Assembly (NCBI GenBank): GCA_963205035.1
Contig: CAUJII010000108.1
Location: 1 to 6,343, forward strand
Source: Spirochaetota bacterium
GTDB taxonomy: Bacteria > Spirochaetota > Leptospiria > Turneriellales > Turneriellaceae
Direction: 5' to 3'
DNA length: 6,343 nucleotides
Shown here one piece after another: positions 1-5,093 of this stretch. Position numbers and translations under genes: made by a program. The notes under the pieces were generated by a model. That model saw only the letters and a program-made list of their open reading frames with translations. It did not search any database and was not told where the DNA came from. Position 1 is the stretch's first letter. The number at the start of each line of letters is the position of its first letter.

Positions 1-1
1 T

Positions 2-721
2 AGTGATATTAAAGAAGAAACAGTCGCTGAAACGGCGAAACTTTGCGAACGCTTCACCCGCGACGTGCTGGTGACTCAGCTCGATGTCGCCGATAAAGCC
101 GCAATGCAAGCGTACCCGCAGAAGGTCATCCAGCGCTTCGGCGCCGTGCATGCCATCATCAACAACGCGGGTGTTGCCGTTGCCGCGACCGTCGAAGAAA
201 CTTCTATCGAAGACTTCGAATGGCTCATGGGCATCAACTGGTGGGGGGTTCTTTACGGCACTAAATTCTTCCTGCCGCACCTGCGCACAGTCGACGAAGC
301 CCACATTGTCAATATATCGAGCGTCTTTGGATTTATCGGAGTGCCGACCGTATCGGCGTACAATGCTGCAAAGTTCGCCGTGCGCGGCTTTACAGAGTCG
401 CTCCGTCAGGAGCTTGCAGGGTCTTCGATTGCAGTAAGCTGCGTGCACCCGGGAGGTATTCGGACCAACATTGCGGCGTCTGCGCGGTATAAGACCGGCC
501 CCACGAACGACAACCACAAGAGCGCGACTGAAAAATTCGCGCAAATTGCGCGCACCACGCCCGAAGAAGCTGCGGCGACAATTATTCGAGGCATGCTGAG
601 GAATTCACCGCGCATCCTGATTGGCGCGGATTCCGTAGCGATTGATTTACTTGCGCGTACTTTCCCGGAAAGCTACCCGACGATTGTGGAGCAAACACTC
701 AAACTCGGAAGCTTCTTATAG
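2..721 (+). CDS. Short-chain dehydrogenase/reductase, 5' end outside window
   Basis: The frame is open from the window edge, with 239 residues visible, and ends at TAG 719-721. A GTG at 65 is only an internal codon, because the in-frame residues before it already read as SDR sequence. Visible SDR landmarks are the LDVAD segment after the third beta strand, NNAG at bases 161-172, the NISS serine near 311-322, and the catalytic YNAAK with Tyr at 359-361 and Lys at 371-373, followed by a PGG-I-T segment typical of the cofactor loop. The N-terminal Rossmann glycine motif (TGxxxGxG) should lie upstream of the window. The family performs NAD(P)H-dependent oxidation or reduction of alcohols and ketones in the cytoplasm; the substrate cannot be read from the sequence. 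It converges on the WG-repeat lipoprotein gene with a 9-bp gap and no visible intrinsic terminator. Family assignment is secure; specificity is unknown. Confidence 0.93.
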   Translation, partial: SDIKEETVAETAKLCERFTRDVLVTQLDVADKAAMQAYPQKVIQRFGAVHAIINNAGVAVAATVEETSIEDFEWLMGINWWGVLYGTKFFLPHLRTVDEAHIVNISSVFGFIGVPTVSAYNAAKFAVRGFTESLRQELAGSSIAVSCVHPGGIRTNIAASARYKTGPTNDNHKSATEKFAQIARTTPEEAAATIIRGMLRNSPRILIGADSVAIDLLARTFPESYPTIVEQTLKLGSFL

Positions 722-730
722 TCTACGGGG

Positions 731-1162
731 TTAATCCACCGCTTTTCCGTGGCGGTCGATTTTTCCCCACTTGCCGGTCTTTGGGTCGACGTAGGAGTGC
801 TCGCCATCGCGGCGCGTTACGCAACCCTGGCAGACTCGCGCTTGGGATTTCTCAAAAGGAAACGCCATCGTGAATTGCGCGGGGATGACAACCTTTCCCG
901 CCTCGTCGACAAAACCGACTTTGTCCTTTTCAATGTAACGCATGAGCCCTTCGGAATACGCGTCCGGCCCATTGTCGACGACATAAGGCGTGTAGAGAAT
1001 TTTCTTATTTCTATCGATGGCGACCCAGCCCTTGGGGGTCACGATGTGCGCGACACCCGCCGTGTTGTAGTTAATCGAGCCAAAGGTTTCGAGGTGGTAT
1101 TTAGTGATGTCCGTGCTGCAGGCGGCAGACGCCAGAGCAACCAGCAAAAACAGATGACGCAT
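731..1162 (-). CDS. WG-repeat lipoprotein
   Basis: This gene encodes 143 residues, starting at ATG 1162-1160 and ending at TAA 733-731. The start was chosen because the protein then begins MRHLFLLVALASAAC, a short lipoprotein signal peptide with Cys15 as the likely lipidation site. A longer frame to 1294 would bury this signal inside the protein. The mature part carries WG (KWG) beta-repeat sequence: GWVAIDRNKKIL around residues 45-56, KVGFVDEAGKVVIPAQF around 80-96 with the usual FPFEKSQARV continuation, and a last GKWGKIDRHGKAV near the C-terminus. A CxxC pair (CQGC) lies between the last two units. WG repeats form small beta repeats of mostly unknown binding function and are frequent in Leptospira lipoproteins. 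It is probably anchored in the envelope, facing the periplasm or outside. No Shine-Dalgarno is visible before the ATG, and a TTGACA box lies close upstream. Confidence 0.75.
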   Translation of the reverse strand: MRHLFLLVALASAACSTDITKYHLETFGSINYNTAGVAHIVTPKGWVAIDRNKKILYTPYVVDNGPDAYSEGLMRYIEKDKVGFVDEAGKVVIPAQFTMAFPFEKSQARVCQGCVTRRDGEHSYVDPKTGKWGKIDRHGKAVD

Positions 1163-1164
1163 AG

Positions 1165-1195
1165 CGTATAGCGTGAAGACTTGCTGGTTTGTCAA
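1165..1195 (-). promoter_or_regulatory. Candidate promoter of the WG-repeat lipoprotein
   Basis: Read on the minus strand there is a perfect -35 box TTGACA (1195-1190) and a -10-like TATACG (1170-1165), separated by 19 bp. CTATAC gives an 18-bp spacing. The -10 ends only 2 nt before the ATG at 1162, so a transcript from it would have essentially no leader. This agrees with the missing Shine-Dalgarno, but the spacing is long and the -10 is weak. Confidence 0.35.
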
Positions 1196-1315
1196 TGCGA
1201 AACGGGCGCCTTGAGGACTGGTGGTGGGTCGCCGGGGTTTTCTACAGCCCAAAAAAAGAGACTTCCCTCCAAAAATCCGGCCGAAGAGTCCCACCCCTCT
1301 GAATCTGCCGAATAG

Positions 1316-1432
1316 TTAATCGAAAAGAAGCGACGGATGGGGCATCTGAATCCGCAAATACCGCTCCGAAAAGAGCATGATTTCGGCACGGTGTGCCCGC
1401 CACAGCCCCGCCTCTGCTTCGGTTAAGCTCAC
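1316..1432 (-). CDS. Possible small protein of 38 residues
   Basis: A GTG at 1432-1430 opens a frame ending at TAA 1318-1316. The frame is closed by a TAG a few codons upstream, so the GTG is the only plausible start. The peptide reads MSLTEAEAGLWRAHRAEIML and continues to a proline-containing tail ending SLLFD. The first 30 residues could form an amphipathic, charged helix, and composition is protein-like rather than random: no cysteine, and alternating Glu/Arg/Ala/Leu. No good Shine-Dalgarno is visible (only AAGC just upstream). It could be a real small gene, the C-terminal remnant of a decayed gene, or chance. I recognise no family. Confidence 0.2.
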   Translation of the reverse strand: MSLTEAEAGLWRAHRAEIMLFSERYLRIQMPHPSLLFD

Positions 1433-1520
1433 GCTTGTGACTAACTATTGCAAAAAACTGGCGATAAGTAGTGTTTCCACAAATCCGAAGCGTCGAGACC
1501 TTCGATGGGCCTCCGACAAG

Positions 1521-1540
1521 TTTTTGTAATAGTTATTACA
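1521..1540. repeat. 20-bp repeat with palindromic core, copy 1
   Basis: The plus strand reads five T then GTAATAGTTATTACA. The core TGTAATAGTTATTACA (1525-1540) is a 7-bp perfect inverted repeat (TGTAATA/TATTACA) around a 2-bp centre. An exact 20-bp copy occurs at 5069-5088 in the same orientation. Here it lies in non-coding sequence, 2 nt downstream of the TGA stop of the endonuclease I gene. The 2-nt loop and AT-only arms make it a poor RNA terminator; a dimeric protein binding site or a recombination/insertion boundary is more plausible. Confidence 0.85.
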
Positions 1541-1542
1541 TT

Positions 1543-2697
1543 TCAAAAATCCGCTATCTTTTCGACCCACTCCGGGTGGTCGATGAACGGATTGCGATTT
1601 CCTTGTACACGCTCTATCCAGTTATTGCGTGTGCGCTCCTCTGCGCTGACCGGGTCATCCGAGTGCCACTGCCTTAGCAGATTTTCGAGCCATGTATTAA
1701 TGTTCGCCCGAGTGACGGCGTTATTACTCTGCCAACAAGTGTCTTCAGAATAGTACCGGGTTGCCATATAAAAGTAATTGCGCGCAAAATCACCTCTGAG
1801 TTCGGGTGGCGGTGTAAAAACCTTCGCTGTATTTCCCGTCGCACCGGGAAAACCAGGCATCGCCCCGGCATTGGGCAGGCCGAAAGCAAAACCGCTGGTA
1901 CGTGGAAAGTTTGCGCTATCGGTTGTACCGACAATGCCCGGCGCAAAATTCAATCGCGCTCCGTTTACGGCTGCTCTCGCGGGCACCAGGTGGTGCAGGT
2001 CAGTGTATGCGCGAAAGTCCGGATTTGTCGAACTTGGCCAGAATTCCTCGCTGTTGCCATTGTAGCAATAGCTGCCGTTTCCCGGGTTATTGACGGGAGT
2101 TGCCCCCGCCGCAAACCAGCTCTGTGACCAGGTGTGTTCCCGATTATACAGGCCAGCAGTGCCGAAGTTTGCGACCGCTGACCCAATCGGATCACTGCCG
2201 GCACCTTGTTGCTGCCCACCCGAATTCTGTGACATAACTTCGCTCGGCACCTGATAACACTGGTAATCATACCAGTCCAGAACTCTGTCGGCAGGGCAAT
2301 TGGCTCCCGATTCGTATGGATTCGCCCCCTTCGCCGCAAAAATGATATATGCATCCCACACATCGAAGCGAGTCGGAACAACGTACGAAGTATTAACCAG
2401 GCTAATAAATGTTTTCGTCATTATCGCGTCATACGGCGCGGTATTTTCCGTATAGCGCAGAACACGGTGTCCTCTAATGCGATTGTGGAGTTCGAGCTTA
2501 AAATCTGCCGCACACGTGTTGACTCCCAGCCAAAAACCGTTATGCGTATCGGTCGCATCGTGGCAGCCGTCGTTGAATTGTGCAGGAAAAAGCTCTGTGC
2601 CTTGATAGCCTTCGGTGAGATTGACGCAACCGGCGAATAAGAAAAGCAAGGAGAAAAATGTTGTAATTAACAGAAATGTTCTCTTACACAATTTCAT
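1543..2697 (-). CDS. Secreted endonuclease I family lipoprotein
   Basis: This gene encodes 384 residues from ATG 2697-2695 to TGA 1545-1543. It opens with a lipoprotein signal peptide: basic MKLCKR, a hydrophobic stretch, then LFAG|C with Cys24 as the lipidation site. The rest matches the endonuclease I family (EndA/NucM/Vvn, beta-beta-alpha metal fold, PF04231). An N-terminal helix segment is present (LHNRIRGHRVL, 70-80). The metal-binding and catalytic NREHTWSQSWF follows at 185-195, with His188 as expected general base and Glu187 as metal ligand. Then come TDLHHLVPA at 232-240 with Asn245, RGDFAR at 301-306, and the C-terminal signature WHSDDPVS...QGNRNPFIDHPE at 344-376. Several cysteines (46, 62, 134, 147, 211, 321) suit a disulfide-bonded extracellular enzyme. 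Family members cut DNA, and often RNA, nonspecifically. It is likely anchored on the envelope. A GAGG ribosome site precedes it by 5 nt. It is divergent from the toxin-antitoxin pair. Confidence 0.93.
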   Translation of the reverse strand: MKLCKRTFLLITTFFSLLFLFAGCVNLTEGYQGTELFPAQFNDGCHDATDTHNGFWLGVNTCAADFKLELHNRIRGHRVLRYTENTAPYDAIMTKTFISLVNTSYVVPTRFDVWDAYIIFAAKGANPYESGANCPADRVLDWYDYQCYQVPSEVMSQNSGGQQQGAGSDPIGSAVANFGTAGLYNREHTWSQSWFAAGATPVNNPGNGSYCYNGNSEEFWPSSTNPDFRAYTDLHHLVPARAAVNGARLNFAPGIVGTTDSANFPRTSGFAFGLPNAGAMPGFPGATGNTAKVFTPPPELRGDFARNYFYMATRYYSEDTCWQSNNAVTRANINTWLENLLRQWHSDDPVSAEERTRNNWIERVQGNRNPFIDHPEWVEKIADF

Positions 2698-2702
2698 TTT
2701 AG

Positions 2703-2719
2703 CCTCGTGAGTTATTCAC
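2703..2719 (-). promoter_or_regulatory. Ribosome binding site and adjacent inverted repeat of the endonuclease I gene
   Basis: On the minus strand GAGG (2706-2703) lies 5 nt before the ATG and supports the chosen start. Directly upstream is GTGAATAACTCAC (2719-2707), an imperfect inverted repeat with GTGA/TCAC arms. Its middle AATAACT is also the middle of the 20-bp repeat core read on the same strand. A role as an operator is only a possibility. Confidence 0.4.
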
Positions 2720-2792
2720 CATATCGTACTTTTCATCCAATCCACAATTTTCAAACACGCGCTGCAATTAGAGCACCGCCAACGATACAAGT

Positions 2793-2807
2793 ACAAGATT
2801 ACCTTGT
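2793..2807. promoter_or_regulatory. Inverted repeat in the divergent intergenic region
   Basis: ACAAG-ATTAC-CTTGT is a 5-bp inverted repeat with a 5-nt centre, and another ACAAG lies just before it (ACAAGTACAAG). It sits in the 171-bp region between the endonuclease I gene and the toxin-antitoxin operon, about 27 bp upstream of the -35 candidate of the latter. It could be an operator for either gene; evidence is only the symmetry and position. Confidence 0.25.
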
Positions 2808-2833
2808 CAACGAGAATTCGTTTATTAAAAAAC

Positions 2834-2870
2834 TTGACTTCCTAATTTTGTCTATATAAGTTGTCTATAT
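2834..2870 (+). promoter_or_regulatory. Candidate promoter and 13-bp-spaced direct repeat of the toxin-antitoxin operon
   Basis: TTGACT (2834-2839) and TATAAG (2855-2860) form a -35/-10 pair with a 15-bp spacer, shorter than ideal; TATATA at 2853-2858 is a second choice. The decamer TTGTCTATAT occurs at 2848-2857 and again at 2861-2870, so two identical blocks start 13 bp apart, one across the -10 and one across the start codon at 2869. That placement suits an operator bound by the antitoxin for autoregulation. No Shine-Dalgarno precedes the ATG, and transcription from TATAAG would begin at or next to it, giving a leaderless mRNA. Confidence 0.45.
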
Positions 2871-3090
2871 GAAAGAATTGTCTGTTAGCGAATTTAAGCA
2901 GAAGTGCCTGCGACTATTAACTAATGAAACCTTGAAAGAAAACTCATTATCTATTTCAAGAAGAGGTAAGATAGTTGCTATCGTTTCATCGCCTTCGTCA
3001 AGTAACGAGGAGACCACCCTCAAGGGTTCGGTTCAATTCTTAAAAAAAGACTGGGAGAGCGCAAAATTTACTGACGAGTGGGCGCTATAG
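2869..3090 (+). CDS. Phd/YefM-like antitoxin
   Basis: This gene encodes 73 residues, from ATG 2869 to TAG 3088-3090. The N-terminus MKELSVSEFKQKCLRLL followed by SLSISRRGKIVAIVSS has the Phd/YefM pattern: a short strand, a helix beginning SEFK, and a strand pair around an R-x-G-K-x-V-A turn. This N-terminal half is the dimeric DNA-binding domain in the family. The tail (about residues 47-73, with KGSVQFLKKDW) would be the flexible part that wraps the toxin. It is directly followed by the PIN toxin gene with a shared nucleotide (TAGTG), the normal order for such modules. Phd-type antitoxins are commonly found with PIN toxins of this class. It likely neutralises the toxin and represses its own promoter through the upstream repeats. 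The gene pair is visibly more AT-rich than its neighbours, suggesting transfer. Confidence 0.85.
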   Translation: MKELSVSEFKQKCLRLLTNETLKENSLSISRRGKIVAIVSSPSSSNEETTLKGSVQFLKKDWESAKFTDEWAL

Positions 3091-3464
3091 TGAAAGTATT
3101 GCTCGACACGCATTGCCTCATTAAGTTAACGGCGGGCGAGAAACTGGCAAAAAAAACTCTAAAGCTCATCGACGAAAGTGAGGAGCTTTTAGTGTCTGCA
3201 ATTACAGCATGGGAAACTGCAATGTTAGTAAAGCGTGGTTTTATCTCTTTAGATCGCTCCGTTCTCAATTGGTATAAGAGCGCCCTCTTAGCAAGGGAAA
3301 TCCGGCAAGTTGACCTGACCGCAAATATATTAATTCAATCGACGTTTTTAGAATGGGAACATCGCGATCCTGCTGATAGAATAATTGTCGCCTCCGCGCT
3401 CGAAGAAGAATCCGAAATTGCTACCGAAGACGCTTTGATGCTGAAATTCTTAAAACTTAAATAA
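3090..3464 (+). CDS. PIN-domain ribonuclease toxin, VapC-like
   Basis: This gene encodes 124 residues, from GTG 3090-3092 to TAA 3462-3464. I chose this GTG rather than the one at 3078 because it gives MKVLLDTHCLIKL, the typical PIN start, and makes a 1-nt overlap with the antitoxin stop (TAGTG). PIN active-site acids are all present: Asp6 in LLDTH, Glu42 in SAITAWETAML, Asp93 and Asp96 in HRDPADRIIVASAL, and Asp114 in ATEDALML. These coordinate Mg/Mn for RNA cleavage; VapC relatives cut initiator tRNA or rRNA loops, but the target here cannot be read. The protein is full length for the family (about 125-135 residues) with no disruption. It is co-transcribed with the antitoxin and ends 26 bp from the convergent lipoprotein gene. 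The intervening sequence is T-rich but has no clear hairpin. Confidence 0.92.
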   Translation: MKVLLDTHCLIKLTAGEKLAKKTLKLIDESEELLVSAITAWETAMLVKRGFISLDRSVLNWYKSALLAREIRQVDLTANILIQSTFLEWEHRDPADRIIVASALEEESEIATEDALMLKFLKLK

Positions 3465-3490
3465 CTCTTTTTCTTTTCCATAAAACTTCC

Positions 3491-4684
3491 TCAAGGCAAG
3501 GTCTCCACCTGCACACGCTGCCCCAACATGAGGCTCAGCGCAGAATCGGCGGCGGCAAACTGCGGCACATACACAGGGCCCGTCATTCTCACTTTGGCTC
3601 CCTTGGCGATATTGTAGCTAAACATATCGCCCGTATCGAAACCGGAGAGAGTCCCGGCGCCTAAATACAAACTCATTTGAAATTGGTATTCCGTACCCGT
3701 GCAGGTACATTGAACGGACGTACAGCCGCTGATGGTACCAACACACAATTTGCCTATATAACCTTGCTGGTAATTGAACTGGAACTGCCTTGTGCTGCCA
3801 CTCGTGCACTCGACTTTCGAAGGTGAAGCCGAGACATAACCTTCCAGACGACGCAAACGGTTCAGGTCGGAACCTCGGACAAAGGCACCTGTCTGCTCTG
3901 AATAGCTAATCCTATTGTTGCGGGAAACAATGACCGGATTTGAAAAATCCGTGATAACGGGGATAACGTTTGCACCCGAACCATAATTCAAGACCCGCGT
4001 AACGGTGAGGCGCAGACGATCCCCAAAAACCGCCATGTTGCCAACCCTTGAGTTATGGATATATTTCATACTCGTTGACTGCGACGGATTCTGTAACGGA
4101 GGCTCAAGACCATACGCCACAAGTATGCCCGCGCTGGCGTCTTGTAAGATGAATGACCGCGAAAATACGCCGTTCATGGTTGTGCAGCCATGACTGCCTA
4201 ATGCTAGTCCGTAATTCGATGGCATGGATACAATACCTTCGATGGTTGCATTAGTGCCGGTATAAGTCCTCTCTACAATCAGCGGGACATTCGTTCCTGC
4301 AGCGGTCGCGTTAACAGTCATGGTAATCTGATTTGCACCGACGGTTGCTACAGTTGCTACCGGAAGTTGCGTTCCGGAACCAAAAATCATATGGCCAACC
4401 GATAAATCGGAGGTATCAGCAATATTTGTAACCAACGGGTTGTTATTGGTCGTTTCACCAGTCTTTTGAGCAATTGCACCGATGTCGCTGACAAGACCAG
4501 CGATATTGCCCATAAAACCGGTTGGTTCTGTTGTGAAGGAGATCGTAGCTGTCGATGACCGTGCCTCATCAAAAACGTCTTTATTGCGCATACTCTCGTC
4601 CATGCCACTCGTACAAGACGGAGAACAGAAGACGGAAAACAGAAGGCAGAGAGTAAACGTGCAGAGGTTGAAGTTACGTTGCAT
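3491..4684 (-). CDS. Lipoprotein with OB-fold-like domains, last gene of operon
   Basis: This gene encodes 397 residues, from ATG 4684-4682 to TGA 3493-3491. The start is set by the signal peptide MQRNFNLCTFTLCLLFSVFC and a strong ribosome site; a frame start at 4825 would only read through the upstream gene. Lipidation is likely at Cys24 (SPSC) or Cys20. Residues 92-137 (TSDLSVGHMIFGSGTQLPVA, then ITMTVNATAAGTNVPLIV) resemble the small beta module seen in phage tail and surface proteins (VGM-V-G-GIP-T-V...ITLS..ATATGT). Residues 146-255 (ATIEGIV...SFILQDASAGILVAYG...GDRLRLTVTRV) look like the OB-fold domain that accompanies secreted nucleases of the YhcR/ExeM kind. Residues 278-397 (RRLEGYV...KGAKVRMTGPVYVPQF) look like a second, cysteine-containing copy. 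No catalytic motif is visible. A nucleic-acid-binding surface partner of the operon's nuclease is my inference. Confidence 0.72.
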   Translation of the reverse strand: MQRNFNLCTFTLCLLFSVFCSPSCTSGMDESMRNKDVFDEARSSTATISFTTEPTGFMGNIAGLVSDIGAIAQKTGETTNNNPLVTNIADTSDLSVGHMIFGSGTQLPVATVATVGANQITMTVNATAAGTNVPLIVERTYTGTNATIEGIVSMPSNYGLALGSHGCTTMNGVFSRSFILQDASAGILVAYGLEPPLQNPSQSTSMKYIHNSRVGNMAVFGDRLRLTVTRVLNYGSGANVIPVITDFSNPVIVSRNNRISYSEQTGAFVRGSDLNRLRRLEGYVSASPSKVECTSGSTRQFQFNYQQGYIGKLCVGTISGCTSVQCTCTGTEYQFQMSLYLGAGTLSGFDTGDMFSYNIAKGAKVRMTGPVYVPQFAAADSALSLMLGQRVQVETLP

Positions 4685-5093
4685 TTTGGGCACCCCCTTC
4701 GGCAGCCAAGGCTCTGGCTTCTTTAATGTAGTCGCGCATTGCTTCGCGGGCTGTACTGAGTTGCTTGAAATCGATAATCTCTTCGTAATATGCATCTTGA
4801 TGAAAAATAGACTTTGTAATGGCATAAAGTTTTGCTAATTGTTTAGAGCCATGCTTCGAGTGCATAAAAACCCGCCCGCGTTCGCTGCGTGGAAACTCGT
4901 GGGCCAGAACGCCCTTCGCAACCAGTAGACCACGAAACGCCTCGCCTACCGCCAGCCAACCCTTACCGGCGGCCTGGCGGGCTTTTATTTTGTCGTCTGC
5001 TTTTTGGGCACAGGCCAACTCGCGCTCGGCAATCGATGCCAACGCCTGTGCTTTGCCGAAATAGTCGTTTTTTGTAATAGTTATTACACTCAT
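4674..5093 (-). CDS. Helical DUF5618/HEPN-like protein, middle gene of operon
   Basis: This gene encodes 139 residues, from ATG 5093-5091 to TAA 4676-4674. It has no signal peptide and should be cytoplasmic. It reads as a four-helix bundle: about 9-34, 36-62 (KARQAAGKGWLAVGEAFRGLLVAKGV), 80-103 (SKHGSKQLAKLYAITKSIFHQDAYYEE) and 110-131. From memory the second and third helices resemble the PaREP1/DUF5618 family, a HEPN-like superfamily group (R-x-A-x-G-x-A-x-x-G-L-x-A...KG and LN-A-x-x-I-x-H...YY). R72-x5-H78 formally fits the HEPN ribonuclease RX4-6H pattern but is not at the usual C-terminal helix, so I do not claim activity. The gene starts by ATGA overlap with the PLD/lamin-tail gene and ends overlapping the lipoprotein start by 11 bp. 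Codons 2-7 are the palindromic repeat. Weak upstream ribosome site; coupling likely. Role unknown. Confidence 0.7.
   Translation of the reverse strand: MSVITITKNDYFGKAQALASIAERELACAQKADDKIKARQAAGKGWLAVGEAFRGLLVAKGVLAHEFPRSERGRVFMHSKHGSKQLAKLYAITKSIFHQDAYYEEIIDFKQLSTAREAMRDYIKEARALAAEGGAQNAT
4693..4699 (-). promoter_or_regulatory. Ribosome binding site of the OB-fold lipoprotein inside the preceding gene
   Basis: AAGGGGG on the minus strand lies 8 nt before the ATG at 4684. It is inside the last codons of the DUF5618-like gene, whose stop (4676-4674) falls after this ATG. It decides the start codon and indicates coupled re-initiation across the 11-bp overlap. Confidence 0.6.
5069..5088. repeat. 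20-bp repeat with palindromic core, copy 2 (coding)
   Basis: This is identical to 1521-1540. The 16-bp core TGTAATAGTTATTACA spans 5073-5088. Read on the minus strand it lies 1 nt after the TGA stop of the PLD/lamin-tail gene and covers codons 2-7 of the DUF5618-like gene (Ser-Val-Ile-Thr-Ile-Thr). Flanking bases beyond the 20 bp differ from copy 1. Confidence 0.85.

Larger units (their letters stand above)
1163..1542. other. Intergenic stretch of about 380 bp without a confident gene
   Basis: This lies between the WG lipoprotein start and the endonuclease I stop. It contains the WG gene promoter candidate (1165-1195), a possible 38-residue minus-strand ORF (1316-1432), a weak 5-bp hairpin CGAAG/CTTCG with a 9-nt loop (1486-1504, no U-tract), and copy 1 of the 20-bp palindromic repeat (1521-1540). 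Longer frames here (1192-1389 minus; 1471-1677 and 1505-1753 plus) have no recognisable protein features. No tRNA or strong intrinsic terminator is seen. Confidence 0.6.

Noticed and set aside
743..765. Hairpin-like CCACCG...GTGGCGG as a bidirectional terminator between SDR and WG genes
   Set aside because: Only 4-bp stems form with a 9-nt loop, it lies inside the WG coding region, and no T-tract follows.
749..1171. 140-residue plus-strand frame opposite the WG-repeat gene
   Set aside because: It is the antisense shadow of a gene with a clear signal peptide and repeat motifs, and its translation has no recognisable feature.
1163..1294. 44-codon N-terminal extension of the WG-repeat gene
   Set aside because: It would place the lipoprotein signal peptide internally, and the extension is low-quality, arginine- and proline-rich sequence.
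1521..1540. Repeat copy as an integron attC site or an intrinsic terminator
   Set aside because: It lacks the attC RYYYAAC/GTTRRRY arms and spacing, and as RNA the stem is A-U rich with only a 2-nt loop and no GC-rich base.
1965..2381. 138-residue minus-strand frame inside endonuclease I
   Set aside because: It is an alternative frame of a gene with complete family motifs and has no protein-like pattern.
3078..3089. Earlier GTG start for the PIN toxin
   Set aside because: The later GTG gives the standard MKVLLDTH start and the typical 1-nt overlap with the antitoxin stop.
4685..4825. 47-codon N-terminal extension of the OB-like lipoprotein
   Set aside because: It runs inside the DUF5618-like gene and would hide the signal peptide; the ATG at 4684 has a good ribosome site.
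4482..4838. 118-residue plus-strand frame
   Set aside because: It is the antisense shadow of two overlapping minus-strand genes with clear signals.
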